Assembly (NCBI GenBank): GCA_017794925.1
Contig: CP051238.1
Location: 1,411,186 to 1,475,185, forward strand
Length of the DNA: 64,000 bases
Source of the DNA: Aestuariibacter sp.
Lineage (GTDB): Bacteria; Pseudomonadota; Gammaproteobacteria; Enterobacterales; Alteromonadaceae
Reading direction: 5' to 3'
The notes below the pieces were generated by a model. It was not told where the DNA came from. It worked only from the letters and a program-made list of their open reading frames with translations, and ran no database searches. Shown one piece after another: positions 8,462-18,089 of the stretch (its first letter is position 1; each line of letters opens with the position of its first letter). The position numbers and the translations under genes are program-made.

Positions 8462-10105
8462 ATGGCTGATTTCAGTCAGTACAAAGTCAGAGTTAAATTT
8501 TCTATTCCCATCGTGGTGATTTCCGCGCTTTTTTTAATGGTGGCAATTATTAGTGGTGTGGCGTTATCCAGTCTCACATCGGAAGCCAGAAACATTTCCA
8601 CACGTTATATGAACTCGGTGAGCTTAACACTCAACGCCGACCGTGATTTGTATCAGGCATATACGGCACTTCAGGATATGATTGTAAGTGCCAGCCAAGG
8701 GTCATTGAATATCGCTTCGCAAATTGATGATTTCGAAGAAAATGCCAAACAGGCACTGGATCGTATGAATCAGGCTAAGCCCGTCATAGAAGACGACCCT
8801 GCCGTTTCCAGACAAATTGCGTCTTTCAAATCAGATTTTGATGCGTGGTATGCCGATGCCAAACAACTGATTTCCCTGGTTCAGGCAAATGACATTAGTG
8901 GGGCGGTAGCTTTTCGTGATGCAGAAGTGGCAAACAGTTTTGACACGTTACGCGGTCACTATGACGTGCTGGGGGAAGCGGTAAAAAATAAGGCTGATGG
9001 GCTTACCTCAAGTATGAGTAGCGATGCCACGTTTTACCAGACCATACTGATTATCGCTACGCTTGTTACTGCATTAACCTGTGTGTTGTCAGTGATTTAT
9101 GGCCCTCGTTTAATTACGGATCGGCTGGATAAGTTGATTCTTGTTATGCGCGATATTAGCCAGGGTGACGGGGATTTACGCAACCGGCTGGACGAAAAAG
9201 GAAAAGATGAACTCTCGGATATTGCCCGGGCATTTAATTTATTTATGCAGAACCTTCAGCAGTTGATTCAACTTGTACAGGAAGACTCAACCAGTCTGAA
9301 TGACGCGGCAGCCAGATTAAAACAGTCGTCTTCGACGGTAACCAGCGTGTTTCATCAGCAAAACGAAAACCTGAATCAGATCGCCACTGCAGTGAATCAG
9401 TTAAGTCATGCCGTAAACGACAATGCAGGTAACAGTCAACAAGCGTCTGAGAATATGAAAGTGGCGTCTGAGGTAAGTACCTCCTCTAAACGGGTAGTGA
9501 GTGACTCGGTGAAGAACGTGACTAACTTATCTGACTCGATTACCAATGCAAAAGGCGTGATCAGCAGTTTGGCGAAAGAGTCGCAAAACATTATTGCCGT
9601 GTTAGATGTTATTCGCGGAATTGCAGAACAAACCAACTTACTGGCCCTGAATGCCGCCATTGAAGCTGCACGTGCCGGGGAACAGGGCCGAGGCTTTGCA
9701 GTGGTCGCCGATGAGGTACGTACGTTAGCCAGCAGAACCCAACAATCAACGGAAAACATCAATGAAATGTTGGGCCGGTTAGAGCACAGTGTGAACGACG
9801 CAGTTAATGCTATCGAGCGGGGCTCTAATGAAGTAGAATCCGTTGTGTCGGTATCGAACCAGCTTGTTTCTGCCTTTGACCAGGTGAGTCAGGCAGTCGA
9901 TCAGGCAAATGAAGTTATCTATCAGATCGCAACGGCGTCAGACGAACAACGTCAGGTCGTAGGCGACATCAACGCTAACGTGTCTTCATTGCACTCGTTA
10001 GGCCAACAGAACCTATCAACAGTAGAGAGTAGCGGTAAAATCTCAGACAGCGTCAACGATACTGTTCAGCGCCTTAACCAGAAGATTGGACGGTTTAAAA
10101 CCTGA
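8462..10105 (+). CDS. Methyl-accepting chemotaxis protein
   Basis: The 547-residue receptor has a first membrane helix at about residues 12-35, a mainly helical periplasmic domain of about 155 residues (four-helix-bundle type), a second helix near 193-213 and a HAMP segment. The long cytoplasmic coiled coil has the conserved hairpin [20 protein letters not shown]. No C-terminal CheR-binding pentapeptide is seen. The ligand cannot be deduced. AAGGGGCG stands just before the ATG. The alginate-export-like porin begins 52 bp downstream on the same strand, so both may be co-transcribed. Confidence 0.93.
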   Translation: MADFSQYKVRVKFSIPIVVISALFLMVAIISGVALSSLTSEARNISTRYMNSVSLTLNADRDLYQAYTALQDMIVSASQGSLNIASQIDDFEENAKQALDRMNQAKPVIEDDPAVSRQIASFKSDFDAWYADAKQLISLVQANDISGAVAFRDAEVANSFDTLRGHYDVLGEAVKNKADGLTSSMSSDATFYQTILIIATLVTALTCVLSVIYGPRLITDRLDKLILVMRDISQGDGDLRNRLDEKGKDELSDIARAFNLFMQNLQQLIQLVQEDSTSLNDAAARLKQSSSTVTSVFHQQNENLNQIATAVNQLSHAVNDNAGNSQQASENMKVASEVSTSSKRVVSDSVKNVTNLSDSITNAKGVISSLAKESQNIIAVLDVIRGIAEQTNLLALNAAIEAARAGEQGRGFAVVADEVRTLASRTQQSTENINEMLGRLEHSVNDAVNAIERGSNEVESVVSVSNQLVSAFDQVSQAVDQANEVIYQIATASDEQRQVVGDINANVSSLHSLGQQNLSTVESSGKISDSVNDTVQRLNQKIGRFKT

Positions 10106-10157
10106 TCGCCACCCGTTACCTCCATATTACACGCACACATTTCTTCAGGGGACTTTT

Positions 10158-11516
10158 ATGATGCAATTCAACCCTTTCTGCAGCCGGGGTACTGGCTGCA
10201 ATGAACGGCCTAATCGCGTAAGACGTTTTGCGAGTATCGCATTAGCATCGTTAATGTTGGGTGGTGCTGTAAACGCCAATGCAGCAGAAAGTCCAAAATA
10301 CGAATGGTCAGGTGAGTGGAATCTGCGTTTTGAGAATTTGGTTAATCCATTATTTCCCACAACGTCATCGGCGGTTCATCAACATAACCAGCGTTTGTCT
10401 TCGAAGTTCGAGTTAAAAGGCAGCGTCACCTGGTCGAATATTCAATTGGTTGGCGCATTTGCTGACTCCCGGGTTTACCTTGATAACGATGATCCGACAT
10501 TAGGACGTTCACAGGTAAACACCTTTGAGCCTGTGCAATTTCAAATTGGTTGGCTCGGCGATACCAAGGGTAACACTGACGAACTGTATATGAAGAAAAT
10601 CAGCGTAGGCCGGTTTGTGCTGGATCACGGCAGTCGCCGTCTTCTGGGTAGTGGTTACTTCCGCAATGCATTGAATTCGTTCGATGGTATTGTAACCGAC
10701 TGGCATTGGAGCGACTGGTCGGTCAGGGGATTTTATTTGTTTCCTGTATCACGGTTGCCGTCTGATGCCACCAGTGTTGACAACAATGAGCGCGCGTTCG
10801 ATAAATCTGATTCCGAGCGTAAGTTTTTTGGTGTTTACGCCGAGTCTGATGACAAACTGTGGCGTGTGCAAACCTATTGGTTTAACGAAGATGACGGCCC
10901 GGGCCTGAACACACGCAATCGCGATTTATTTACGGTAAGCACGCAGTACACCAGTCCGAAGGACAGTGAATGGTTAACAGACGTTGAAGTTGCTTTACAG
11001 ACAGGGACTCAGCGTCAAACTACGGCCAGTGATGACGTTAACGACCTGGACCATTTTGCCTGGTTGCTGCATGCGTCTGTGGGCAAGATGATCGATAGCA
11101 AAACATCTTTAAGTGCAGTTGTTGATCTCATTAGCGGTGATAACGACAGCAGCGACAATAAAAGTTCAGCGTTTGACGGGTTATATGGTGTAAGACGATT
11201 CGATTTTGGACCAACAGAAGTTTACCGGTCATTTGCCAGACGTAATCTGGTGGGCATTGGTGCAAAAATGGTAAGTAAATTTACCAGCAAAGATAATTTG
11301 TTGCTGCACTACCGCGCATACTGGTATCAGAAGACACCCAATGGCAGTGACAGCTTCCTGGGTAACCAGATTGAAATGCGCTGGCGCCACCAGCTTACCA
11401 AGCCTTTACGGCTTGAGTTCGGGAGCGCCTACATGTTTAAAGGTGGCGCTCTTGAACAAGGCAATTACCCTGGTGATACTGCCTATGTGTACTCAGGTTT
11501 CCGCTACCGTTTCTAA
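10158..11516 (+). CDS. Alginate-export-domain outer membrane porin (AlgE-like)
   Basis: The product (about 452 residues) has a signal peptide with an unusually long polar N-region (cleavage probably after ANAA). The rest is a beta-barrel ending in an aromatic YVYSGFRYRF. The early segment YEWSGEWNLRFE and the barrel pattern resemble the alginate-export family, which moves anionic polysaccharide or oligosaccharide through the outer membrane. The ATG at 10158 has AGGGGAC 5-6 bases before it. No alginate biosynthesis or lyase gene is in the window, so the substrate is open. Its 3' end overlaps the convergent NhaC-family gene by 24 bp. Confidence 0.82.
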   Translation: MMQFNPFCSRGTGCNERPNRVRRFASIALASLMLGGAVNANAAESPKYEWSGEWNLRFENLVNPLFPTTSSAVHQHNQRLSSKFELKGSVTWSNIQLVGAFADSRVYLDNDDPTLGRSQVNTFEPVQFQIGWLGDTKGNTDELYMKKISVGRFVLDHGSRRLLGSGYFRNALNSFDGIVTDWHWSDWSVRGFYLFPVSRLPSDATSVDNNERAFDKSDSERKFFGVYAESDDKLWRVQTYWFNEDDGPGLNTRNRDLFTVSTQYTSPKDSEWLTDVEVALQTGTQRQTTASDDVNDLDHFAWLLHASVGKMIDSKTSLSAVVDLISGDNDSSDNKSSAFDGLYGVRRFDFGPTEVYRSFARRNLVGIGAKMVSKFTSKDNLLLHYRAYWYQKTPNGSDSFLGNQIEMRWRHQLTKPLRLEFGSAYMFKGGALEQGNYPGDTAYVYSGFRYRF

Positions 11517-12941
11517 ACGCCGGATACCAAATCCATTGCGCCTGGCCAGCGCAGCCCAGAGCAATGAAAATATCGGGCCGCCCAGACAAAATAACGCCCA
11601 GGGTAAATACTCTATGGTTGCCACACCCAGTGTGGTAGCCATAAATAGTCCGGAAACAGTCCAGGGTAATACCGGGTCCATCAAGGTCACAGAATCCTCA
11701 ATGCTGCGCGACAAATTCACATTGGCAAGATTACGCTCTACATAAGCCCGCTGATATAAATTACCAACAATCAGACTGGTCACCCCCCCATGGCTGGTTA
11801 GCGACAACAAGGTAATGCCGCTTATCATGGTGCTCGCAATCAAGCTAAACGTGCCTTTAACGGCTTTTAACATAGCCTGAATGATCACATTCAGTGCCCC
11901 CGTCGCCTGCATAGCGCCGGCCAGCAAAAACGCAGCGATAATAACCACCAGTGTTCCCACCATGGAATATAGGCCACCGCGCACTACCAGTTTTACAAAT
12001 GCGGAATTTGTAGCAGCATCATGCTGGAATTGACCCGGCAGCATGTCCAGGGAAAAGCCGTGTAAATACGCATTCACGCCGTTAGCCAGGCTAAAAGGTT
12101 GTAACCATACCGCCAAAACCAGTGCAAGTAAGGTCGATAACGTAATACCAACAACAGGGGGCCACTTCTTAATAATGGCCGTAATGATTAGCAACGGAGG
12201 AAGCAGTTGCCACCAGGAGGGTGAAAACACCGTTTCAATTAAGGATTGCATTGCTTGAGTGGCTTGTTGGGCATTAGCTGAACTGCTGCTGGCTTCGGCA
12301 GGGATCAAAGCAAATATAACTAAGGCAATGACAAACGAGGGGAATGCGGTATACACCATATGCCGAATATGGGTGTAGAGATCCGCACGTGCTGCAATCG
12401 CACTGATATTGGTGGAATCAGACAAGGGGGACATCTTATCACCAAAACAAGCACCGGATATCACTGCACCGGCAGTTACCGCTAATGATGCATCCATAAC
12501 GGTAGCCAGCCCCATTAATGCCACGCCAATCGTACCTGCAGAGGCCCAGGATGAACCGGTAAACATACTCATAACAGAGGCGGCGAGAAACGCAGATACA
12601 TAGATAAACTGCGGATCGATTAGGGCAATTCCTAACCATACGAACATGGGAATAGTACCACTTAACATCCAACTGCCAATCAAGCCGCCTATGGAAAGTA
12701 ATATCAGTACGACAGGAAATACGTCACCAAACTTTTCTACCGCGGCGGCTTCCATGGCCTGCCATTTAACGCCCCGGCTATAACCAATTAATCCGGCCAC
12801 AACGGCTGCCAGCAGAATAGCCACAACCACAAGTGTGCCGCCAAGTTCAGTAAACAGCGCGCCGCCCAGAAAGACGCTCAGTAGTGTGGCCAGCGGCAGC
12901 GTGGCGAGTGCAAAAGGCATGTCGGTATGGCTACTGCGCAT
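11493..12941 (-). CDS. NhaC-family Na+/H+ antiporter or Na+-coupled transporter
   Basis: This hydrophobic protein of about 482 residues and 11-12 membrane helices has NhaC-family signatures: MFTGSSWASAGTIG and GACFGDKMSPLSDSTN. Family members exchange Na+ for H+, but some (MetT) import methionine and others exchange organic acids. The chosen ATG at 12941 overlaps the end of the upstream PLP lyase gene by 11 bp, implying translational coupling; the ATG at 12965 has no ribosome site. Coupling to a Cys/Met-metabolism enzyme makes an amino acid or thiol substrate worth considering. The 3' end overlaps the convergent porin gene. Confidence 0.88.
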   Translation of the reverse strand: MRSSHTDMPFALATLPLATLLSVFLGGALFTELGGTLVVVAILLAAVVAGLIGYSRGVKWQAMEAAAVEKFGDVFPVVLILLSIGGLIGSWMLSGTIPMFVWLGIALIDPQFIYVSAFLAASVMSMFTGSSWASAGTIGVALMGLATVMDASLAVTAGAVISGACFGDKMSPLSDSTNISAIAARADLYTHIRHMVYTAFPSFVIALVIFALIPAEASSSSANAQQATQAMQSLIETVFSPSWWQLLPPLLIITAIIKKWPPVVGITLSTLLALVLAVWLQPFSLANGVNAYLHGFSLDMLPGQFQHDAATNSAFVKLVVRGGLYSMVGTLVVIIAAFLLAGAMQATGALNVIIQAMLKAVKGTFSLIASTMISGITLLSLTSHGGVTSLIVGNLYQRAYVERNLANVNLSRSIEDSVTLMDPVLPWTVSGLFMATTLGVATIEYLPWALFCLGGPIFSLLWAALARRNGFGIRRLETVAET

Positions 12942-14109
12942 GACTAAGTGCCTGTGATAGGTCATTGATCAGTGTGTCGGCTGATTCAAGGCCAACGGAT
13001 AATCGGATCAAGCCCTGTGGCAAACCGGCTTCAACCAAAGCCTGGGCGTTCTGCGGGCGTTGCGGAGAAATCGCAAGGCTTTCAAAGCCGCCCCAACTCA
13101 CGCCCATTCTGAAATGCTTGAGGGCATTCATGACGTCAGAGACAGCCGAGTAACTGGGCTGCTTTAACGTAAAGCTAAACAGGCCGGTAAAGCCACTCAA
13201 CTGATCCTCAGGAACAGAGAGCGCAGGCTGGAGGGCTGGGTGAAATACCTGAGCTACCTTCTCGTGTTCTTGCAGGAAGTGGGCAACCGCCAATCCATTG
13301 GTTTCGTGTTGAGCCAGTCTTACCGGCAATGTGCGCAGTCCTCGTTCAATTAAGTAGGCATCCATTGGTCCTATTGCTGCGCCATTTAACAGAAACGTTT
13401 TAAAGAAAATATCCTTAAGTAGCGTCTCACGGGTAATGAGGGCACCTGCTACCACATCACTGTGCCCACCTATGTATTTAGTCAGTGAGTGTGCCACGAT
13501 ATCCACACCCATGGTGATGGGTTTTTGAAGCAGCGGTGTGGCCCAGGTATTGTCAATGCCGGTGAGAATGCCGTGTGCTTTAGCAACGGCAACCAGCGCT
13601 TTAATATCCAGTTGTGTAAACGTCATGGTGCCGGGGCTTTCAAACCAAATCAGTTTGGTATTGGGCTGAATGGCCTGTTCGGCTTCAGCAATATCACCCG
13701 AGGTGATGCAGGTAAAGCTAACGCCAAAACGAGCCAGTTGGGTAGCGAGCTGAATAGTCGGTCCATACACCTGATTGACGAACAGGATATGATCGCCCTG
13801 ACTGACCAACGCACTGATTGCTGCACTAATCGCTCCCATGCCTGATGCAAACAACTTACAGGCTTCACCCTGCTCCAGTGCTGCCAGCTTCTGTTCAACA
13901 CTGGTCATCGATGGATTTCGTCCCCGGCTGTACACTGGTGTAGTGAACTCGTTGGCTAATCCATGTGATAAGTCCTCAAAGCGATCAAAGGAAAACAGCG
14001 AAGTTTGGTGAATCGGTGTGGAAATAGGTTGGCTGACTGAGGAAGGTTCAGCAGTTTCGCTTTTCTGATGGCCGCAGCATATATCTAAATCCTGGGGGGA
14101 TAATTTCAT
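12931..14109 (-). CDS. Cys/Met-metabolism PLP-dependent lyase (cystathionine beta-lyase-like)
   Basis: The 392-residue enzyme belongs to the trans-sulfuration family of fold-type I PLP enzymes. Visible elements are the YSRGRNPS motif, the glycine-rich cofactor loop SGMGAISA, Asp186 in IDNTWATPLLQ and the Schiff-base Lys211 in HSLTKYIGGH. Family members include cystathionine beta-lyase, cystathionine gamma-synthase and methionine gamma-lyase; the motifs here fit a beta-lyase best but cannot settle it. The N-terminal 25 residues, with the pair CCGH, look like an extension. It forms an overlapping two-gene unit with the NhaC-family transporter downstream. Confidence 0.85.
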   Translation of the reverse strand: MKLSPQDLDICCGHQKSETAEPSSVSQPISTPIHQTSLFSFDRFEDLSHGLANEFTTPVYSRGRNPSMTSVEQKLAALEQGEACKLFASGMGAISAAISALVSQGDHILFVNQVYGPTIQLATQLARFGVSFTCITSGDIAEAEQAIQPNTKLIWFESPGTMTFTQLDIKALVAVAKAHGILTGIDNTWATPLLQKPITMGVDIVAHSLTKYIGGHSDVVAGALITRETLLKDIFFKTFLLNGAAIGPMDAYLIERGLRTLPVRLAQHETNGLAVAHFLQEHEKVAQVFHPALQPALSVPEDQLSGFTGLFSFTLKQPSYSAVSDVMNALKHFRMGVSWGGFESLAISPQRPQNAQALVEAGLPQGLIRLSVGLESADTLINDLSQALSHAQ

Positions 14110-14206
14110 GGTCTGTCGTCGCGCTGTGTATTTTGGTTATTTTTTATCACCTTAGCGCGAACATCCGGTGATTGGCAATGCAGAAAAATCGAATAGGGTG
14201 AATGTA

Positions 14207-14408
14207 GGGCCTGTTTATCTTTTCTGTGCGACTTTTGGTCTATATGAAAGCATTTTAATCGCGAAACAGCCCTGCAAGCATAGTGGTTCTACGTCAAAGG
14301 GCTGTGACAAATAGTAAAATGCTTTCATGACGACCCCTTCGGGCAACGCCTGTTTGTCTAAATGATAAACAGGCTGCTGCAAAAGTGTACAGAAAGATAA
14401 GCAGGCCC
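14207..14408. repeat. Candidate MITE: about 200-bp nested palindromic element
   Basis: The ends form an imperfect inverted repeat of about 20 bp (14207-14229 against 14386-14408: one mismatch and one indel). Inside are a perfect 14-bp inverted repeat (14244-14257/14315-14328), a perfect 8-bp pair (14266-14273/14298-14305), and an 11-bp hairpin with one mismatch (14348-14358/14364-14374). The terminal core GCCTGTTTATC recurs in the internal hairpin arms, giving four related copies. No transposase is encoded and no target-site duplication is evident. Size and structure fit a non-autonomous miniature transposable element, though a structured RNA is possible. Confidence 0.6.
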
Positions 14409-14414
14409 AAATAA

Positions 14415-14450
14415 AAAAGCCGATGAAACTGTGAAGTAACATCGGCTTTT
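14415..14450 (-). terminator. Rho-independent terminator of the DUF885 gene
   Basis: A perfect 11-bp stem (14415-14425 with 14440-14450) is followed on the minus strand by a run of T. With its A/T-flanked stem it could also work on the plus strand. Confidence 0.88.
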
Positions 14451-14473
14451 GCACTAATCCGCATGATGATTAG

Positions 14474-14489
14474 CAGGCCTTTCGGCCTG
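14474..14489 (-). other. GAAA-tetraloop hairpin in the 3' UTR of the DUF885 gene
   Basis: CAGGCC at 14474-14479 pairs with GGCCTG at 14484-14489. On the minus-strand transcript the loop is GAAA, an exceptionally stable tetraloop. It sits between the stop codon at 14512 and the terminator, and probably protects the 3' end. Confidence 0.55.
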
Positions 14490-14511
14490 AGTTACCGTTG
14501 AGTGTTGCTTT

Positions 14512-16374
14512 TTATTTTTGCGACGCGATCCAGTCGTCTACCATGCGCTCCAATATATTCAGTGGTACTGCACCATTGCCCAGAATTACATCGTGGAAGG
14601 CGCGAATATCAAATTTATCGCCTAGGGCCTCTTCCGCTTTGGCGCGGAGTTCCAGAATTTTCAGCATACCAATTTTGTAAGACGTTGCCTGTCCGGGCCA
14701 TACAAAATAGCGGCGGACCTCAGCCAGAATTTGCCCTTCAGACACCGGTGAATTATCGCGGAAGTACTGAATAGCTTGCTCTTCGGTCCAACCTTTTGAG
14801 TGAATGCCTGTGTCGACAACCAGTCGAATTGCACGCCACATTTCAGATACCAGGCGACCAAACTCAGAAGTTGGATTTTGGTAGCCCCCCATCTCTTTGG
14901 CGACTGTTTCTGCATAGAGAGCCCAGCCTTCGACATAGCTGTTAAAGAAAGAGGTGGTACGGAATTTTGGTACGCCTTCCAGTTCCTGTGCAATGGAGAT
15001 TTGCATATGGTGCCCTGGGTTGCCTTCATGATAGGCAATGGCTTCCATTTCGTTTTTCGGCATCGCTGTCATATCAAGCAGATGCGCATAATAGGTGCCC
15101 GGTGTGCTGCCATCAGGCGAGCCTGGAAAGTAATGTTGCGGCGCACCGGCCTGCTCACGATAAGGTTCTACGCGTTTAACTACCAAATCTGCCTTGGGCA
15201 AAATGCCGAAAAACTCAGGTAACTTGGCTTTGATGTTGTCCAAATACACCGTGGTGTCATCGATGTAGCCCTGACGACCTTCGTCGGTATTCGGGTAATA
15301 AAAGCGCTCATCCGTTACGTCTGATTTGATATAGGTGAAGAACTCATTGAGCGTGCCATCGAAGCCAACTTCGTTTTTGACTTTTTCCATTTCGCCTAAC
15401 AGGCGATCTACTTCGCTCAGGCCAATGTTGTGGATTTCATCAGCCGTCAAATCGGTGGTCGTGCGCATAAACAACATGGCGTTGTAATAGGCTTTTCCAT
15501 CAGGCAGCGATGAGGCGCCTTTTGCATCACGAGGAATATTGGGTAAGTCGTTTTCGAACCAGGTGATCAGTTTGCCGTATGCCGGTAACACACTGTCTAA
15601 CAGCGCTTGCTTTGCTTGTTCTGCGTAGATAGCCGCTTGCTGTTCATCAATGACGCCGCTTTCCAGCAAGGCTGCGATTTTCTTCTTGGCGTCAGCATAT
15701 AATGCAGCATCGGTGTCGCTGTCTTCATCAAATGGCTGACCTGAAATCACCTTCTTACTTTGATCAATAACCCCTTCATAAGCAAAATAAGGTGCTTTTA
15801 CCCCTTCATCTGCATTGATCGCAGCCTGAGTGGTAAGCTGCTCTACGGCTTTGCCGACGCCTTTAAGGCGTGAGATGTAAGCCTCCATATCACTGCTTTC
15901 TTCGACTTTGTGGTAGTTGATAAGCAATGTAGGCAGCATGGATTGCGCCCCGTTCATTTGGGTAAGTACATAGCCGCGGCGATTAAATGGCTGCATCACT
16001 TTTGCTACTTCGTACTGATACATCCACAGGTCGTAAGATATTTTGGCTGACTCATCCAGCTTGTCGTAATCGAAATTGCTCTTTAACTCTTCAACGGTAG
16101 CTGCCTGCCAGGCCAGGCGTTTTTCCTGTGCCTGTTCAGACATGTCGTCGATTTGGTCGTATAAATCCTTGCGGCCGAGGCGAGTCATCATCAAAGGTGA
16201 AAACTGCAGTTGCTCTTCGTATTTTGCATCAAACCAGGCGTTCAGTCGCTCAGACTCACTTTGCTGAGATTGTTCGACGGCGGTTTGTACAGTCGTTTCC
16301 GTATTGGGCGTGGGGGCCTCTGAACAAGCCGTGAGCGCAAGTGCCAGCGTGCTTAAAATAAATAGTCGTTTCAT
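14512..16374 (-). CDS. DUF885 family lipoprotein, probable zinc peptidase
   Basis: The 620-residue protein begins with a lipoprotein signal (lipobox LTAC, acylated Cys at 17) followed by a polar linker. The C-terminal half has AYHEGNPGHHMQ, the HExxxHH-like zinc-site motif of the DUF885 family, and a downstream EGWALYAE with a likely third ligand Glu. Homologues are thought to be carboxypeptidase-like metalloenzymes, but substrates are mostly unknown. The ATG at 16374 has AGGGAA 7 bases before it. The aminotransferase gene ends 100 bp upstream on the same strand. Membrane anchoring suggests peptide degradation in the periplasm. Confidence 0.88.
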   Translation of the reverse strand: MKRLFILSTLALALTACSEAPTPNTETTVQTAVEQSQQSESERLNAWFDAKYEEQLQFSPLMMTRLGRKDLYDQIDDMSEQAQEKRLAWQAATVEELKSNFDYDKLDESAKISYDLWMYQYEVAKVMQPFNRRGYVLTQMNGAQSMLPTLLINYHKVEESSDMEAYISRLKGVGKAVEQLTTQAAINADEGVKAPYFAYEGVIDQSKKVISGQPFDEDSDTDAALYADAKKKIAALLESGVIDEQQAAIYAEQAKQALLDSVLPAYGKLITWFENDLPNIPRDAKGASSLPDGKAYYNAMLFMRTTTDLTADEIHNIGLSEVDRLLGEMEKVKNEVGFDGTLNEFFTYIKSDVTDERFYYPNTDEGRQGYIDDTTVYLDNIKAKLPEFFGILPKADLVVKRVEPYREQAGAPQHYFPGSPDGSTPGTYYAHLLDMTAMPKNEMEAIAYHEGNPGHHMQISIAQELEGVPKFRTTSFFNSYVEGWALYAETVAKEMGGYQNPTSEFGRLVSEMWRAIRLVVDTGIHSKGWTEEQAIQYFRDNSPVSEGQILAEVRRYFVWPGQATSYKIGMLKILELRAKAEEALGDKFDIRAFHDVILGNGAVPLNILERMVDDWIASQK

Positions 16375-16474
16375 TGTTATAGTTCCCTGGATATATACTT
16401 TTTGTTATTGCTACAGTAAACCGCGAGGCTTGTCCGGATTCAAATTTTAAATGTTACCTGGTGTGTCGATCTGA

Positions 16475-17638
16475 CTAACTTGCAGTAAATGCCTGAATTC
16501 GGGCAAGTCCTTCATGAAGGTTTTGCTCTGACGTGGCATAGGACAAGCGAACATATCGATCTGCGTCCTTATCGCCAAAGTCATTGCCCGGTGTGAGCGC
16601 AACACCTGTCTCCGCTAATAATTGTTCACAGAAGTCCATTGCCGACATACCTGTGAGTGAGACATCGATATACACATAGAATGCGCCGCTTGGTGCTACA
16701 GGTACAGACAGACCTGCCTTTGCTAACCCGTCTAAGACAATATGCCTGCGGGTTAGCAGTGACTGTCTTCTTTCTTCACACAGCGCCAGTGTACTTGGAG
16801 TAAAACATGCCAGTGCCGCCATTTGTGCTGGCGTAGACGGGCAGATATATAAGTTTTGCGCTAATCGTTCGATGACCGGCACCATCTCATCCGGCACAAT
16901 CATCCAACCTAATCGCCAGCCCGTCATACCGAAAAACTTGGAAAAGCTGTTGATCACTATGGCACCGTCGTCTACCGCCAATACGCTTTTGGCTGGTCCC
17001 GGAGCGTGATCGCTCAAGTCCAGATAAATCTCATCGATGATACGCCAGGCTTGTTTTTCTTTTGCAAATGCACACATTCTGTCCAGCTCATCCAGTGCCA
17101 CGGCTGTACCTGTGGGGTTGGAAGGCGTAGCGATCATCAACGCTCTGGTATGCGCGTTCCAGTGCTCAGATACCAGTTTACTGTTCAACTGAAAATGGCT
17201 GTCTGCGCCTGTGGGCACCAGATTCACATTACCACCGAAGGTTTTTACAAACTGACGGTTACAGGGGTAAGACGGATCGCCCATCAAGACCTCGTCTCCC
17301 GGATTAACCAGCGCGGCACAGGTTAGCAACAATGCTGCAGACGCGCCTGCGGTGACGACGACCTGGTTTGGGTCAACGTGAATACCATGCTGAGACTGAT
17401 AAAACCCGGCAATGGCCTCGCGCAGTCGCATGTCACCCAATGCGCCAGTGTAGGGTAATTCATTCTTCGCCACCGCCTGTTGCATGGCTTGCTGCACCGC
17501 TGGTGGTGCGCCGAAGTCGGGTTCGCCAATGTTAAGTCGAATAACAGAACGACCCTGATTTTCTAGTGCTGTGGCTTTCTCACCAAATGCCATAGCAAAA
17601 AACGGGGCGATAGCGTTCGCCCTGTCGGAATATTGCAT
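16475..17638 (-). CDS. Class I/II PLP-dependent aminotransferase
   Basis: The 387-residue fold-type I aminotransferase has LNIGEPDF near residue 36, the ATPSNPTG motif near 170, DEIYLDL near 202, the PLP lysine K234 in SFSKFFGMTGWRLGW, and a C-terminal arginine in YVRLSYA. This is the aspartate/aromatic-type subgroup Iγ pattern; the amino acid substrate cannot be assigned. It is followed on the same strand by the DUF885 gene and preceded by a small membrane protein gene (28 bp gap), so a short operon is possible. Confidence 0.9.
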   Translation of the reverse strand: MQYSDRANAIAPFFAMAFGEKATALENQGRSVIRLNIGEPDFGAPPAVQQAMQQAVAKNELPYTGALGDMRLREAIAGFYQSQHGIHVDPNQVVVTAGASAALLLTCAALVNPGDEVLMGDPSYPCNRQFVKTFGGNVNLVPTGADSHFQLNSKLVSEHWNAHTRALMIATPSNPTGTAVALDELDRMCAFAKEKQAWRIIDEIYLDLSDHAPGPAKSVLAVDDGAIVINSFSKFFGMTGWRLGWMIVPDEMVPVIERLAQNLYICPSTPAQMAALACFTPSTLALCEERRQSLLTRRHIVLDGLAKAGLSVPVAPSGAFYVYIDVSLTGMSAMDFCEQLLAETGVALTPGNDFGDKDADRYVRLSYATSEQNLHEGLARIQAFTAS

Positions 17639-17666
17639 ACTGAACTACTCAAAAAATAAATCGGGA

Positions 17667-18089
17667 TTACTTTAACCAGCCAGCTTTCACACCGCGTTGG
17701 CTAACAACGACTAATAAGATAGCGATGACTACAACCAGTGCCGGCAGAATAACGACAGTTGGCCCAAACATCGCAATAGAATCGATGATGAAGAAATTAT
17801 AAAACTGCTGTACCAGTACACCTGCCAGTGAAATAACCAGTAGTGGGAATGCCAGCTTTTTACCTAACGCGAGCGTTAAGCTACCCAAGAGCCCGCCAAA
17901 TACAGCCAGGGCGTAGGCAATATAAGACCAGGTTGGAATATTATTATAAGCGTCCTGCTGGGCTTCTGGTAACTGAGCAATCATTTCAGGTGTCATAAGT
18001 AACTGGCTAATAAATGCCATTACGCCCAGTGCATTCCAAACCACCATAATCCAGGCAAATACCTTGGTACCTTTCTTCATTGTTGTCAT
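17667..18089 (-). CDS. Small four-helix membrane protein, function unknown
   Basis: This 140-residue protein has four predicted membrane helices (about residues 10-28, 53-75, 79-97 and 107-127) and a basic C-terminus. I do not recognise a family. The short periplasmic segment TPEMIAQLPEAQQDAYNNIP between helices 1 and 2 is acidic. ATG at 18089 has AGGA 9 bases upstream. It lies 28 bp upstream of the aminotransferase gene on the same strand. Confidence 0.75.
   Translation of the reverse strand: MTTMKKGTKVFAWIMVVWNALGVMAFISQLLMTPEMIAQLPEAQQDAYNNIPTWSYIAYALAVFGGLLGSLTLALGKKLAFPLLVISLAGVLVQQFYNFFIIDSIAMFGPTVVILPALVVVIAILLVVVSQRGVKAGWLK

Noticed and set aside
14215..14454. 79-residue minus-strand open frame inside the palindromic element
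   Set aside because: It spans inverted repeats and a terminator, so the reading frame is a by-product of the repeat.
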